NCBI RefSeq assembly: GCF_004307015.1 | Contig: NZ_SIJL01000002.1 | Span: 156,417 to 220,416 of the forward strand | Length of the DNA stretch: 64,000 nucleotides | Reading direction: 5' to 3' | DNA from: Thermus thermamylovorans | GTDB taxonomy: Bacteria > Deinococcota > Deinococci > Deinococcales > Thermaceae | Part shown: in pieces, positions 42,467-52,058 of the stretch | Layout of the letters: each line of letters starts with the position of its first letter | Position numbering within the stretch: the stretch's first letter is position 1 | Notes under the pieces: model-generated | What the model was told of the DNA's origin: nothing | The model's database searches: none | The model's input: only the letters and a program-made list of their open reading frames with translations | Made by a program: the position numbers and the translations under genes

Positions 42467-43612
42467 ATGCGCCTCCACCCCCGCACCCGGGCCGCCCGGG
42501 AGAGCATCTTCCCCAGGATGAGCGGGCTGGCCCTGCGGCTTGGGGCGGTGAACCTGGGCCAGGGGTTTCCCTCCGGTCCTCCACCCCCCTTTCTCCTGGA
42601 AGCCGTTCGCAAGGCCCTGGGCCGCCACGACCAGTACGCGCCCCCTGCCGGGCTTCCCCCCCTGAGGGAGGCCTTGGCGGAGGAGTTCGCCGTGGACCCC
42701 GAAGGGGTGGTGGTCACCTCCGGGGCCACGGAGGCCCTCTACGTCCTGCTCCAGAGCCTGGTGGGGCCGGGGGACGAGGTGGTGGTCCTGGAGCCTTTCT
42801 TCGACGTGTACCTGCCCGATGCCTTCCTGGCGGGGGCCGAGGCCAGGCTGGTGCGGCTTGAGCTTGGGGAAAGGGGCTTCCATCTGGACCTCGCCGCCCT
42901 GGAGGGGGCCATAGGGGAGCGCACCCGGGTCCTCCTCCTCAACGCCCCCATGAACCCCACGGGGCTTGTGTTCCGGGAGGAGGCGCTCAGGCGGGTGGCG
43001 GATCTGGCCCAAAGGCATGACCTTTTCCTGGTTTCCGACGAGGTCTACGACGAACTCTACTATGGGGAAAGGCCCAGGCGCCTCAGGGAGTTCGCCCCCG
43101 AGCGGACCTTCACCGTGGGGAGTGCGGGGAAGCGCCTGGAGGCCACCGGCTACCGGGTGGGCTGGATCGTGGGGCCTAAGGAGTACATGCCCACCCTGGC
43201 GGGGATGCGCCAGTGGACGAGCTTTTCCTCCCCAAGCCCCCTACAGGCGGGGGTGGCGGAGGCCTTAAGGGTGGCCCGGAAGGAGGGGTTTTACGAGGCC
43301 CTGCGGGAGGACTACCGGAGGAGGCGGGACCTCCTCCTTTCCGGGCTCAGGTCCATGGGCCTTAAGGCCTACGGGCCGGAGGGCACCTATTTCCTCATGG
43401 CCGAGCTTCCCGGGTGGGACCCCTTCGCGCTCCTGGAGGCGGCCCGGGTGGCCCTCATCCCTGCCTCCGCCTTCTACCGGGAAGACCCCCCTCCCTTCCT
43501 CTTCCGCTTCGCCTTCTGCAAGAGCGAGGAGGAGCTTTACCTGGCCCTGGAGCGCCTGGCCGCCGTGGTAAACTTCCCCCGTGAAGCTCAAACCGGTGGC
43601 CTACCTGAGTAA
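42467..43612 (+). CDS. Class I aminotransferase, glutamine:phenylpyruvate/kynurenine type
   Basis: A 381-residue PLP enzyme of fold type I. NLGQGFPSGPPPPFLLEAV, SGATEALYVLLQ, PMNPTG with Asn163, SDEVYDELYY with Asp191 and Tyr194, and the PLP lysine Lys222 in GSAGKRLEATGYRVGW are seen. As I recall the T. thermophilus glutamine aminotransferase, the match is close over the whole length. It makes aromatic amino acids or methionine from oxo acids with glutamine. Its 3' end overlaps the E1 alpha gene by 32 nt. Confidence 0.9.
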   Translation: MRLHPRTRAARESIFPRMSGLALRLGAVNLGQGFPSGPPPPFLLEAVRKALGRHDQYAPPAGLPPLREALAEEFAVDPEGVVVTSGATEALYVLLQSLVGPGDEVVVLEPFFDVYLPDAFLAGAEARLVRLELGERGFHLDLAALEGAIGERTRVLLLNAPMNPTGLVFREEALRRVADLAQRHDLFLVSDEVYDELYYGERPRRLREFAPERTFTVGSAGKRLEATGYRVGWIVGPKEYMPTLAGMRQWTSFSSPSPLQAGVAEALRVARKEGFYEALREDYRRRRDLLLSGLRSMGLKAYGPEGTYFLMAELPGWDPFALLEAARVALIPASAFYREDPPPFLFRFAFCKSEEELYLALERLAAVVNFPREAQTGGLPE

Positions 43613-44621
43613 GGGCGATTTCCCCTTAGGAGAAGGGGAGGCCCTCGCCCTCTACCGGGCCATGCGCCGGGCCCGGTTTTTTGACGAGAAAGCCGTGACC
43701 CTGCAGCGCCAGGGAAGGCTCGGGGTCTACCCCCCCTTCACGGGGCAGGAGGCGGCCCAGGTGGGCCTGGCCTTGGCCCTGGGGGAGGGGGACTGGGTGG
43801 TGCCCTCCTACCGGGAGTCGGCCCTGCTCCTGGCCCGCGGCCTTCCCATCCACACCCTCCTCCTCTACTGGCGGGCCCACCCCGCGGGCTGGCGCTTCCC
43901 CGAGGGGGTGCGGGCGGTGAACCCCTACATCCCCATCGCCACCCAGATCCCCCAGGCGGTGGGCCTGGCCCTGGCGGGGCGGTACCGGGGGGAGGGCTGG
44001 GTGGTGGCCGTCGCCATCGGGGACGGGGGGACCAGCGAGGGGGACTTCCACGAGGGGCTGAACTTCGCCGCGGTGTTCCGGGCCCCGGTGGTCTTCCTGG
44101 TGCAGAACAACGGCTACGCCATCAGCGTGCCCAAGGAGAAGCAGATGCGGGTGGACTACATCGCCCGGCGGGCCGAGGGGTACGGGATGCCGGGGGTGGT
44201 GGTGGACGGGAACGACGCCGCGGCCGTCTACCTGGAGGCCAGGAAGGCGGTGGAACGCGCACGAAAGGGGGAGGGGCCTACCCTCCTCGAGGCCCTCACC
44301 TACCGCCTGGCCCCCCACACCACCTCCGACGACCCCTCCCGCTACCGCACCCGGGAGGAGGAGGAGGCCTGGCGGGCCCAGGACCCCATCCTGCGCTTGC
44401 GCCGGGCCCTGGAGGCGCGGGGGCTTTGGGACGAGGGGAAGGAGGGGGAGCTCCTCGCCGAGCTGGAAGCGGAGTTCACCCAGGAGCTGGCCCTGGCGGA
44501 CGCCGCCCCCGAGCCCCGCCCTGAGGAGATCGTGGAACACGTCTACGCGGAGATGGGCCCCGACCAAAGGCGGGCCTGGGAGGCCCTGGGGCGGGGCCTG
44601 CACCTGGAGGAGGCATGGTAG
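43581..44621 (+). CDS. pdhA: 2-oxoacid dehydrogenase E1 alpha subunit (pyruvate type)
   Basis: A 346-residue thiamine-diphosphate subunit that decarboxylates a 2-oxoacid. The cofactor motif runs from [17 protein letters not shown] (147 onward) to NN at 176-177. [16 protein letters not shown] and SDDPSRYR are typical. Its features are nearer Bacillus PdhA than the known Thermus branched-chain E1. GTG 43581 lies inside the preceding gene. No E2 or E3 gene follows, so the partner core must be elsewhere. Confidence 0.87.
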   Translation: MKLKPVAYLSKGDFPLGEGEALALYRAMRRARFFDEKAVTLQRQGRLGVYPPFTGQEAAQVGLALALGEGDWVVPSYRESALLLARGLPIHTLLLYWRAHPAGWRFPEGVRAVNPYIPIATQIPQAVGLALAGRYRGEGWVVAVAIGDGGTSEGDFHEGLNFAAVFRAPVVFLVQNNGYAISVPKEKQMRVDYIARRAEGYGMPGVVVDGNDAAAVYLEARKAVERARKGEGPTLLEALTYRLAPHTTSDDPSRYRTREEEEAWRAQDPILRLRRALEARGLWDEGKEGELLAELEAEFTQELALADAAPEPRPEEIVEHVYAEMGPDQRRAWEALGRGLHLEEAW

Positions 44622-45610
44622 CGGAAAAGGCCCGCGTGCTCAACATGGTCCAGGCCATCCACGAGGCCCTGGACCTGGCCCTGGCCCGGGATCCCCGGGT
44701 CCTGGTCTTCGGCGAGGACGTGGGCCGGCTCGGCGGGGTCTTCCGGGCCACGGAAGGGCTCCAGGCCAAATACGGGGAGGCCAGGGTCTTCGACACCCCC
44801 CTGGCGGAAAGCGGTATCCTGGGCCTCGCCATCGGCCTGGCCATGGGGGGGATGCGCCCGGTGGCGGAGATCCAGTTCGCCGGTTTCCTCTACCCCGCCC
44901 TGGACCAGATCCTCTCCCACCTGGGCCGCTGGCGCCACCGCTCCCGGGGTCGGGTGGGCCTCCCCGTGGTGGTGCGGGCCCCCTATGGGGGAGGGGTGCA
45001 CACCCCGGAGCAGCACGCGGACTCCCCCGAGGCCCTCCTCTGCCACACCCCGGGGGTGAAGGTGGTGATCCCCGCAAGCCCCGAAAGGGCCAAGGGCCTC
45101 CTCCTGGCTGCCGTCGAGGATCCGGACCCCGTCTTCTTCCTGGAGGCCATCAAGCTCTACCGGGGCTCCCGGGCGGAGGTGCCGGAAGGGCATTACACCC
45201 TCCCCCTGGGCCGGGCCCGGGTGGTGCGGGAGGGGAGGCACGCCACCCTTATCGGCTACGGGGGCATGGTGGAGGTGATGCTGGAGGCGGCGGAGGTGGC
45301 GGCCCGGGAGGGGGTGGAGGTCCTGGTGGTGGACCTGGAGACCCTGGTGCCCCTGGACGAGGACACCCTCTTGGAAGCTGTTCGGGAAACCGGCCGGGCG
45401 GTGGTGGTCTACGAGGCCATGCGCACCGGGGGCTTTGGGGCGGAGGTCGCCGCCCGCATCGCCGAAGGCGCCATCGACCACCTCCAGGCCCCTGTGGTGC
45501 GGGTGGCGGGGTACGACGCCCCCTACCCGCCCTTCAGCGCCATCGAGCACCACTACCGCCCGAGTGCCAGGAGGGTCCTCGCCGCCCTAAGGCGGGTGCT
45601 GACCCACTGA
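44615..45610 (+). CDS. pdhB: 2-oxoacid dehydrogenase E1 beta subunit
   Basis: A 331-residue transketolase-like partner of E1 alpha. [56 protein letters not shown] and [25 protein letters not shown] are conserved. It overlaps E1 alpha by 7 nt. Pyruvate or another 2-oxoacid could be the substrate. Confidence 0.9.
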   Translation: MVAEKARVLNMVQAIHEALDLALARDPRVLVFGEDVGRLGGVFRATEGLQAKYGEARVFDTPLAESGILGLAIGLAMGGMRPVAEIQFAGFLYPALDQILSHLGRWRHRSRGRVGLPVVVRAPYGGGVHTPEQHADSPEALLCHTPGVKVVIPASPERAKGLLLAAVEDPDPVFFLEAIKLYRGSRAEVPEGHYTLPLGRARVVREGRHATLIGYGGMVEVMLEAAEVAAREGVEVLVVDLETLVPLDEDTLLEAVRETGRAVVVYEAMRTGGFGAEVAARIAEGAIDHLQAPVVRVAGYDAPYPPFSAIEHHYRPSARRVLAALRRVLTH

Positions 45611-45794
45611 GCCGGGTAACCCACGGGTTGGACCCAAGGGAGCACCTGCCCTCCGAGGCCCCCTTGTTTCCCCTAAGGGGAGCCGGGGTGTAGGGGTTTG
45701 CGGGCGGGCAAGGTGGTCCCTTGCGGCAAAGCGGGAACTCGGGCGCACATGGGCTATATATCCGCATAGCAATGGCGTGATGTAAGGTAAAACC
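45611..45794. other. Intergenic region upstream of the CBS-ACT gene
   Basis: No gene is seen in the gap between pdhB and the CBS gene. The first part contains GC palindromes such as CCCCTAAGGGG and AACCCACGGGTT. The later, AT-richer part has GCTAT/ATAGC (45753-45757, 45766-45770) and the perfect AAGGT-AAA-ACCTT (45784-45796), which overlaps the -35 of the next promoter and looks like an operator. Confidence 0.5.
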
Positions 45795-45823
45795 TTGACA
45801 TAAGCGCATAGCTTGCTCATCAT
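45795..45823 (+). promoter_or_regulatory. Leaderless promoter of the CBS-ACT gene
   Basis: TTGACA (45795-45800), 17-nt spacer, CATCAT (45818-45823). ATG 45830 is 7 nt after the -10. The spacer contains AAGC-GCATA-GCTT (45802-45814), a third small inverted repeat. Confidence 0.65.
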
Positions 45824-45829
45824 GAACCC

Positions 45830-46465
45830 ATGAGCTGGGGGCTGCCTGGCGGGTCGATCCTGAGGGATCTCATGCGAACCCACCTGGTGGTGGTGCCGCC
45901 CCGCACGCCCCTGGAGGAGGCCCACCGCCTCCTGGTCCAGACAGGGGTCCGCTACCTGCCGGTGGTGGAGGGGGAGCGGTACCTGGGCCTTGTGGGCGAG
46001 CGGCAGCTTCGCCTGCCCCTGGCCCCCTGGGCCCCGGGGCACCTGCGGGCGGATCCCCAGGCCCCCGTGGCCCGGTTCCTGCAACCTTTTCCCCAGGCCC
46101 GTCCCGAGGAGCCCCTGGAGGAGGCCGCCTTCCGCCTGGAGGCGGCCCGGGTGGGGGCCCTGCCCGTGGTGGAGGGGGAGGCCCTCCTGGGCCTGGTGAC
46201 CGCCTACGACCTCCTGCGGGGCCTTTTGGAACTCCTCCGCCCCAAGGCCCCCGCCACCCGCCTGGACCTCCTGGTGCCGGATGGGCCGGGCCTCGGGAGG
46301 GTGCTCCGGGCCGTGGAGGAGAGCGGCACCCCCCTGGTGGGCCTGCACCTTTTCCGCGAGGCCGGGGGCTTGGGCTTCCGGGTCCTCCTCCACGTGGGCG
46401 CCCTGGACGTGAGGCCCCTGCTGGCCCGCCTCGAGGCCCTGGGCCTCCGTCCCATCCGCCCCTAG
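45830..46465 (+). CDS. CBS-pair and ACT domain protein, AcuB-like
   Basis: A 211-residue soluble regulatory protein. Two CBS motifs occupy about 10-65 (TPLEEAHRLLVQTGVRYLPVVEG) and 72-125 (EPLEEAAFRLEAARVGALPVVEGEALLGLVTAYDLL); an ACT-like domain follows to the end. CBS pairs bind adenine nucleotides or SAM and ACT domains bind amino acids. The order resembles AcuB of acetoin utilisation, but no acetoin genes are close. Its promoter is rich in inverted repeats. Confidence 0.83.
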   Translation: MSWGLPGGSILRDLMRTHLVVVPPRTPLEEAHRLLVQTGVRYLPVVEGERYLGLVGERQLRLPLAPWAPGHLRADPQAPVARFLQPFPQARPEEPLEEAAFRLEAARVGALPVVEGEALLGLVTAYDLLRGLLELLRPKAPATRLDLLVPDGPGLGRVLRAVEESGTPLVGLHLFREAGGLGFRVLLHVGALDVRPLLARLEALGLRPIRP

Positions 46466-46489
46466 AAAGGCCCGCTGGGGCCCCTTTTT
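46466..46489. terminator. Terminator after the CBS-ACT gene
   Basis: AAA, then GGCCC (46469-46473) and GGGCC (46478-46482) with loop GCTG, then CC and TTTTT (46485-46489). The stem is short but the T-run is clear; it starts right after the stop codon. Confidence 0.6.
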
Positions 46490-46518
46490 CCCCTCCGGCC
46501 AGGGGGTAAAGTGGGGGT

Positions 46519-47793
46519 ATGGAGCGCCCTGTTTCCGCAAGGCTCTTCGCCGAGGCGCAACGGCACATCCCGGGCGGGGTCAGCAGCCCGGTGCGGGCCT
46601 TCAAGGCCGTGGGGGGCACCCCCCCCTTCCTGGTGCGGGGGGAGGGGGCCTACGTGTGGGACGCGGACGGGAACCGCTACCTGGACTACGTGCTGAGCTG
46701 GGGCCCCCTGATCCTGGGCCACGCCCACCCCGAGGTGTTGGCCCGGGTGGAGGAGGTGGCGAAGCGGGGCCTCACCTTCGGGGCCCCCCACCCCCTGGAG
46801 GCCGAGCTGGCCCAGGCGGTGAAACGGGCCTACCCCGGGGTGGAGCTGGTGCGCTTCGTGAACTCCGGCACCGAGGCCACCATGAGCGCCCTGCGCCTGG
46901 CCCGGGGGTATACGGGGAGGAAGTACCTCGTCAAGTTCCGGGGCAACTACCACGGGCACGCGGATGGCCTTTTGGTGGAGGCGGGAAGCGGGGCCCTCAC
47001 CCTGGGGGTGCCCAGTAGCGCCGGGGTCCCGGAAGAGTACGCAAAGCTCACCCTGGTCCTGGAGTACAACGACCCCGAGGCCCTGCGCGCCCTCCTCCGG
47101 GCGCGGGGGGAGGAGATCGCCGCCATTATCTTCGAACCGGTGGTGGGGAACGCCGGGGTCCTCGTGCCCACCGAGGAGTTCCTGAAGGCCCTGCACGAGG
47201 CCAGGGACTACGGCGTCCTCCTCGTTGCCGACGAGGTGATGACGGGCTTCCGCCTGGGCTTCGGCGGGGCCACGGAGCGGTTTGGCCTCAGGCCCGACCT
47301 GGTCACCCTGGGCAAGATCCTGGGGGGCGGGCTTCCCGCCGCGGCCTACGGGGGGAGGCGGGAGATCATGGAAAAGGTGGCCCCCTTAGGCCCCGTGTAC
47401 CAGGCGGGGACGCTTTCGGGGAACCCTTTGGCCATGGCCGCGGGCCTCGCCACCCTGGGGATTCTGGAGAAAAACCCCGGGTACTACGCTCGGCTGGAGG
47501 AGGTGGGGGCGGGGCTGGAGGCGGGGCTTAGGGAGGTGCTTTCCCGCAAGGGCATCCCCCACGCGGTGAACCGGGTGGGCTCCATGCTCACCGTCTTCTT
47601 CACCGAGGGGCCGGTGCGCACCTTCGCCGAGGCCAGGCGCACGGACACGGAGCTTTTCCGGCGCTTTTTCCACGGCCTCTTGGACCGGGGGGTGTACTGG
47701 CCCCCCTCCAACTTCGAGGCGGCCTTCCTCTCCATCGCCCACGGGGAGGCGGAGGTGGCCCTGACCCTCGAGGCCTTGGAGCGGGTTTTGTGA
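46519..47793 (+). CDS. hemL: Glutamate-1-semialdehyde 2,1-aminomutase
   Basis: A 424-residue PLP enzyme producing 5-aminolevulinate for haem and cobalamin. PGGVSSPVRAFKAVGG, NSGTEATMSALRLARGYTGR, ADEVMTGFR and the PLP lysine Lys266 in TLGKILGGGLPAAAYGG are all present. TAAAGT (46507-46512) ends 7 nt before ATG 46519, so it is probably leaderless. Its TGA overlaps the GTG that opens the damaged hicA frame. Confidence 0.95.
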   Translation: MERPVSARLFAEAQRHIPGGVSSPVRAFKAVGGTPPFLVRGEGAYVWDADGNRYLDYVLSWGPLILGHAHPEVLARVEEVAKRGLTFGAPHPLEAELAQAVKRAYPGVELVRFVNSGTEATMSALRLARGYTGRKYLVKFRGNYHGHADGLLVEAGSGALTLGVPSSAGVPEEYAKLTLVLEYNDPEALRALLRARGEEIAAIIFEPVVGNAGVLVPTEEFLKALHEARDYGVLLVADEVMTGFRLGFGGATERFGLRPDLVTLGKILGGGLPAAAYGGRREIMEKVAPLGPVYQAGTLSGNPLAMAAGLATLGILEKNPGYYARLEEVGAGLEAGLREVLSRKGIPHAVNRVGSMLTVFFTEGPVRTFAEARRTDTELFRRFFHGLLDRGVYWPPSNFEAAFLSIAHGEAEVALTLEALERVL

Positions 47794-48030
47794 GAGAGGA
47801 GCTTTTGGCCCGGATCCGGGCGCGGGCAAACCGGTGTGGAGGAGTTCGTGAGGCTAGCGGAAGCCTACGGGTTTATCCTGAAGACGGGGAAGGGCAGTCG
47901 CCGAAGGTTGGTCCATCCTGGAGGCCTGGTGGTGAGCGTCCACGAACCCCATCCCCGGGGAAAGCCTGTGCATCCCGAAGGGGTCAAGGCCCTCCTGCGG
48001 GCCATTGCGAGGCTGGAAGATGAAGCTTAA
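47790..48030 (+). pseudogene. hicA: HicA-like toxin gene with a frameshift
   Basis: The HicA-like N-terminus REELLARIRARANR is read from GTG 47790, overlapping the hemL stop. The continuation VEEFVRLAEAYGF to LLRAIARLEDEA lies in the next frame from about 47836, ending at TAA 48030. One extra base near 47832-47838, or loss of two, would explain this. The catalytic GSH motif of HicA reads GSRRRL, so the histidine is missing too. A 64-residue protein from GTG 47836 is the alternative, but it lacks a ribosome site. The mRNA interferase is probably inactive. Confidence 0.6.
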
Positions 48031-48226
48031 AGTCGAGGTGGAGTATCACCCAGAGCTGGAAGGGACCCACGAGCCCCATGTGGCCCGGCTCCTGGACTAC
48101 CCTGAGCTCCAGGGTTACGGACATACGCCAGAGGAAGCGGTCCAAGACGCCTTGTCCTTTTTGGAAGAGCATCTGGGGCGGCCCTTGCGGGTATTGCGCC
48201 AGGAGGCGGAACTAGAAGTGGCGTGA
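48020..48226 (+). CDS. hicB: HicB-like (DUF1902/UPF0150) small protein
   Basis: A 68-residue protein with the HicB core: a strand pair (LKVEVEYHPELEG), HVARLLDYPELQGYGHTPEEAVQDALSFLEEHL. It lacks a C-terminal DNA-binding domain, so it is the short antitoxin form. It overlaps hicA by 11 nt and its TGA overlaps the mnmE GTG. With hicA damaged, it may be a leftover or have another partner. Confidence 0.78.
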   Translation: MKLKVEVEYHPELEGTHEPHVARLLDYPELQGYGHTPEEAVQDALSFLEEHLGRPLRVLRQEAELEVA

Positions 48227-49527
48227 GCCTCTCCCTCAAGGACCCCATCTGTGCCATCGCCACCCCCCCGGGCAAGGGGGCCATCGGGGTGGTGCGGCTT
48301 TCCGGGGAGGGGGCCTTGGAGGTGGCCAGCCGGGTGTGGCGGGGCAAAGACCCCAGGAGGCTTCCGGGCGGGCGCTTCACCCTGGGGGAGGTGGTGGACC
48401 CGGAAACCGGGGAAGCCTTGGACCAGGCCCTCCTCCTGGTCTTCCGCGCCCCCCGCTCCTATACCGGGGAGGACGCCTGCGAGTTCCAGACCCACGGCTC
48501 CCCCGCGGTGCTGAGGAGGGTCCTGGAGGCCCTGGTGAAGGCCGGGGCCCGGCTGGCCCGCCCCGGGGAGTTCACCCTAAGGGCCTACCTCAACGGCAAG
48601 CTGGACCTGGCCCAGGCGGAGGCGGTCCTGGCCCTGGTGGAGGCGGAAGGGGACCTGGCCCGCCGCCAGGCCTTAAGGAGCCTCGAGGGGAGCTTTTCCC
48701 GGAAAATCGCCGCCTTGGAGGATAGGCTTCTTTCCCTGCTGGCCCACATCCAGGCCCTCCTGGACTACCCCGAGGAGGGGGTGGAGGCCCACCGGGCGGA
48801 GGCCGTGCTGCGGGAAGTTCTGGGGGAGATCGAGGGCCTCCTCGCCCAGGCAAGGTCCTCCCGCCTGGCGCAAAAGGGGGCCCGCCTGGCCCTCATCGGG
48901 GCCCCGAACGCCGGGAAAAGCTCCCTTCTGAACGCCCTCTTGGGCTACGAGCGGGCCCTGGTGTCCCCCATCCCCGGCACCACCCGGGACTACCTGGAAG
49001 CCCCCTTGGAGCTCTTCGGCATCCCCCTCCTGGCGGTGGACACCGCGGGGATTCGGGAAACCTCGGACCCCCTGGAGCGGGCCGGGGTGGAAAGGGCCCT
49101 GAGGATCGCCGAGGAAGCCGACCTCGTGCTCTACGTGGCCGACCGCGCGGCCCCCAGGCCTCCCCTGCCTCCCTTGCCCGCGAGGGCCTTGAAGGTGGCC
49201 ACCAAGGCGGACCTTCCCCCCCTCTGGGAGGACCCGGGGTTCCTCCCGGTGTCCAGCCTGACGGGGGAGGGGCTGGCGGCCCTCAAGGAGGCCATCCGGG
49301 AGGCGCTTTTGGGGAGGGAGGGCGGGGAGTACCTCCTGAGCGAGCGGCAGATCGAGGCCCTCCACCGGGCCAGGGAGAGGCTCTTGGAGGCCCAAGACCT
49401 TCCCGAGGACCTCATGGGGTTGGCCCTGGAGGAGGCCCTCCAGGCCCTGGCCTCCTTGAGGGGGAGGCGGCAGGTTTCCGAGGAGGTGGTGGCCCGGGTT
49501 TTCCAGAATTTCTGCGTGGGGAAGTAA
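48223..49527 (+). CDS. mnmE: tRNA modification GTPase MnmE
   Basis: A 434-residue GTPase that with MnmG modifies wobble uridine. The N-terminal folate domain opens DPICAIATPPGKGAIGVVRLSG, the G1 loop GAPNAGKSS is at 226-234, DTAGIRE is G3, TKAD is G4, and the C-terminal FCVGK supplies the catalytic-site cysteine motif. GTG 48223 overlaps the hicB stop. Confidence 0.95.
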   Translation: MSLSLKDPICAIATPPGKGAIGVVRLSGEGALEVASRVWRGKDPRRLPGGRFTLGEVVDPETGEALDQALLLVFRAPRSYTGEDACEFQTHGSPAVLRRVLEALVKAGARLARPGEFTLRAYLNGKLDLAQAEAVLALVEAEGDLARRQALRSLEGSFSRKIAALEDRLLSLLAHIQALLDYPEEGVEAHRAEAVLREVLGEIEGLLAQARSSRLAQKGARLALIGAPNAGKSSLLNALLGYERALVSPIPGTTRDYLEAPLELFGIPLLAVDTAGIRETSDPLERAGVERALRIAEEADLVLYVADRAAPRPPLPPLPARALKVATKADLPPLWEDPGFLPVSSLTGEGLAALKEAIREALLGREGGEYLLSERQIEALHRARERLLEAQDLPEDLMGLALEEALQALASLRGRRQVSEEVVARVFQNFCVGK

Positions 49528-49536
49528 CCGGACCCT

Positions 49537-50679
49537 TCAAGGCAGAAAGGAATCCAGGATGGCCTCCACCTGGTCGGTTTCGATCAGGAAAGCGTCGTGG
49601 CCGTGGGGGCTACGGATCTCCCGGTACCGCCCCCCGGCGAGCCTCGCCGCCTGCCGCACCTCCTCGGCGGGGTAGAGGAGGTCGGTGTCGATGCCCACGA
49701 AGAGGGAGGGAAGGCCCCGTAGCCGCTTTAGGGCTTCCGCCACCCCACCCCTTCCCCGGCCCACGTCGTGGGTGTCCATGGCCCGGGAGAGGACCAGGTA
49801 GCTCTCCGCGTGGAAGCGCTTCAAGAACTTTTCCCCTTGGTAGTCCAGGTAGGTTTCGCCCTGCTCCGGCGCCTCCCCCCAGCGCTCCTCAAACCCTGCG
49901 GGGGCGCGGTAGCTCATCATGGCGATGCCCCGGGCCAGGGCCATCCCTTTGGGGGCTGGGTTTCCGCTCTGGTACTCGGGGTCTTGCAGGATGGCCTGGC
50001 GGCTTAGGTGGTTGAAGGCCCGGGCCCAGGGACCATGGCGGGCGGGGGCGGCCAGCACCACCAGCTTCTTCACCCTTTCCGGGTACATGAGGGCGAACTC
50101 CAGGGCCACCATCCCCCCCAGGCTTCCCCCGATCACGATGGCCTTCTCCACCCCCAGGTGGTCCAGGAGCCTGGCCTGGGCCCGGGCCAGGTCCCGGAGG
50201 GTGAGGGGCGGGAAGTCCCGGCCGTAGGGCCTCCCCGCGCGGGCGTCTTGGGAGAGGGGCCCGGTGGAGCCGTAGCAGCTTCCCAGGTGGTTGGCGGAGA
50301 TCACGTAGTAGAGGGTGGGGTCCAGGATCCGCCCAGGCCCCACCAGGGCGTCCCACCAGCCCTCTTTCCCGAAAGCCCTTTCCAGGGGGGAGAGGCTTTG
50401 GAAGGTGGCCTCCTCGTAGGTGCCCGCCAGGTGGGCGCTTCCCGTGAGGGCGTGGAAGACCAGGACGGCGTTGTCGCGGAGGCGGGAGAGCCGGCCGTAG
50501 GTCTCGAAGCGCAGGCGTACCTCGGGCAGGTAGCCCCCAAGCTCGGTGTAAAACCCCTCCCGCCGGGGGAAGAGCACGGCGGTGCGGGGCCTGGGCGGGG
50601 GGATGGAAAGGGGGGAGCGGGGGGGCTTGAGGAGGAGGGCCTCGTGCTCCCCCCAGGTTTCCAGGGCGATCTCGCTCAT
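49537..50679 (-). CDS. metX: Homoserine O-acetyltransferase
   Basis: A 380-residue alpha/beta hydrolase enzyme that acetylates homoserine in methionine synthesis. [21 protein letters not shown], the nucleophile Ser186 in GGSLGGM, the acid in GIDTDLLYP and the base in SPHGHDAFL are present. It starts as ATGA on the metY stop, so both are controlled by the upstream riboswitch. Succinyl rather than acetyl donor use cannot be excluded by eye. Confidence 0.93.
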   Translation of the reverse strand: MSEIALETWGEHEALLLKPPRSPLSIPPPRPRTAVLFPRREGFYTELGGYLPEVRLRFETYGRLSRLRDNAVLVFHALTGSAHLAGTYEEATFQSLSPLERAFGKEGWWDALVGPGRILDPTLYYVISANHLGSCYGSTGPLSQDARAGRPYGRDFPPLTLRDLARAQARLLDHLGVEKAIVIGGSLGGMVALEFALMYPERVKKLVVLAAPARHGPWARAFNHLSRQAILQDPEYQSGNPAPKGMALARGIAMMSYRAPAGFEERWGEAPEQGETYLDYQGEKFLKRFHAESYLVLSRAMDTHDVGRGRGGVAEALKRLRGLPSLFVGIDTDLLYPAEEVRQAARLAGGRYREIRSPHGHDAFLIETDQVEAILDSFLP

Positions 50680-51941
50680 CGGAGGGCCTCCTCCAGCTCC
50701 GCCTTCAGGTCCTCCACGTGCTCCAGGCCCACGCTGAGGCGGACCATCTCCGGGCTCACCCCGGCCAGGGCCTGCTCCTCCGGGGAGAGCTGGGCGTGGG
50801 TGGTGGAGGCGGGGTGGATGGCCAGGGTTCGGGTGTCCCCCACGTTGGCCAGGTGGGAGATGAGCCTGAGGCGGGAGATGAAGCGTTTGGCGGCCTCGTA
50901 CCCTCCCTTCAGGCCAAAGGTGAGGACAGCCCCCGGTTTCCCCCGGAAGTACTTCTCCGCCCGGGCGCGGTGGGGATGGTGGGGGAGGCCCGGGTAGTTC
51001 ACCCAGGCCACCTGGGGTTGCTCCTGGAGCCAGTGGGCCAGGTGGAGGGTGTTTTCCACGTGGCGCTCGGCCCGTAGGGAAAGGGTTTCCATCCCAAGAA
51101 GCACCACCCAGGCCTCAAAGGGCCCCAAGGCCTGCCCCTGGTCCCGAAGCCCATCCACCCGGGCCTTCACGATGAAGGCCAGGTTCCCAAAGGCCTCCAC
51201 CAGCCTGAGGCCGTGGTACCCGGGCTGGGGTTCGGTGAGGAGGGGGTAGCGGCCGTTATCCCATGGGAAGCTCCCCCCGTCCACAATGCCGCCGGCGATC
51301 ACCGCCCCGTGCCCCCCCACCCACTTGGTGAGGGAGTGGGTGACCAGGGCCGCCCCCCACTCCAGGGGCCTCAGGAGGTACCCCCCCATGCCGAAGGTGT
51401 TGTCCACGAAAAGGGCCACCCCCACCTCCCGAGCAGCTTGGGCCAGGGCCTCCAGGTCCGGGAGGTTCAGGGCGGGGTTGCCGATGGACTCCACCCACCA
51501 GGCCCGGGTCCTTTCGTCCGTGAGGGCTAAGAACTCCTCGGGGCGCTCTTCTTTGGAGGTGAAGCGCACCTCGATGCCAAGCCGCTTCAGGGTCACCTTG
51601 AACTGGTTGAAGGTGCCCCCGTAGAGGTTCGGGGTGGAGACCAGGTTGTCCCCCGCCTGGGCCAGGGTGGTGAGGGCCAGGAACTGGGCAGCGTGGCCGC
51701 TGGCCGCGGCCAGGGCGGCCTTGCCCCCCTCGAGGGCCGCAAGCCGCCTCTCCAGCACCTCCACCGTGGGGTTTTGGATGCGGGAGTAGATGTTTCCGAA
51801 GGCCTTCAGGGCGAAAAGGTCCGCGGCGTGCTCCGGGCTTTGGAAGACGTAGCTGGTGGTGGGGTAGATGGGCACCTGGCGGCTTAGGGTGGTGGGCTCG
51901 GGCTCGTAGCCCGCGTGGAGCTGCAGGGTCTCAAAGCGCAT
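50676..51941 (-). CDS. metY: O-acetylhomoserine sulfhydrylase
   Basis: A 421-residue PLP enzyme converting O-acetylhomoserine and sulfide to homocysteine. [58 protein letters not shown] and PLP Lys206 in [12 protein letters not shown] are seen. ATG 51941 follows GAAAGGAGGCC; the longer frame runs into the riboswitch and is not coding. It is first in the metY-metX operon. Confidence 0.94.
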   Translation of the reverse strand: MRFETLQLHAGYEPEPTTLSRQVPIYPTTSYVFQSPEHAADLFALKAFGNIYSRIQNPTVEVLERRLAALEGGKAALAAASGHAAQFLALTTLAQAGDNLVSTPNLYGGTFNQFKVTLKRLGIEVRFTSKEERPEEFLALTDERTRAWWVESIGNPALNLPDLEALAQAAREVGVALFVDNTFGMGGYLLRPLEWGAALVTHSLTKWVGGHGAVIAGGIVDGGSFPWDNGRYPLLTEPQPGYHGLRLVEAFGNLAFIVKARVDGLRDQGQALGPFEAWVVLLGMETLSLRAERHVENTLHLAHWLQEQPQVAWVNYPGLPHHPHRARAEKYFRGKPGAVLTFGLKGGYEAAKRFISRLRLISHLANVGDTRTLAIHPASTTHAQLSPEEQALAGVSPEMVRLSVGLEHVEDLKAELEEALR

Positions 51942-51988
51942 CCTCTGGCCTCCTTTCTCCCGGCCCGGGGCGCTTTGGAGAAGGGGCC

Positions 51989-52037
51989 AAAAAAGGCCCC
52001 TTCCAGCAAGAGGCACCGTTCTCTCGCCTGGAAGGGG
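51989..52037 (-). terminator. SAM-responsive terminator before metY
   Basis: On the minus strand a stem of CCCCTTCCAG (52037-52028) with a G bulge and CGAGAG pairs to CTCTTG and CTGGAAGGGG, loop of 8 nt, then CC and TTTTTT (51994-51989). A competing hairpin GAAGGGGCC/GGCCCCTTC around the same T6 (52003-51980) shares one strand. GGGGGGT just after the aptamer can pair with ACCCCTT of this stem, giving a plausible antiterminator. Confidence 0.7.
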
Positions 52038-52058
52038 TTGGGCGTGGCGCTTACCCCC

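Noticed and set aside
47836-48030. Intact 64-residue HicA
   Set aside because: It has no ribosome site at GTG 47836, the HicA N-terminus is present upstream in another frame, and the GSH histidine is lost.
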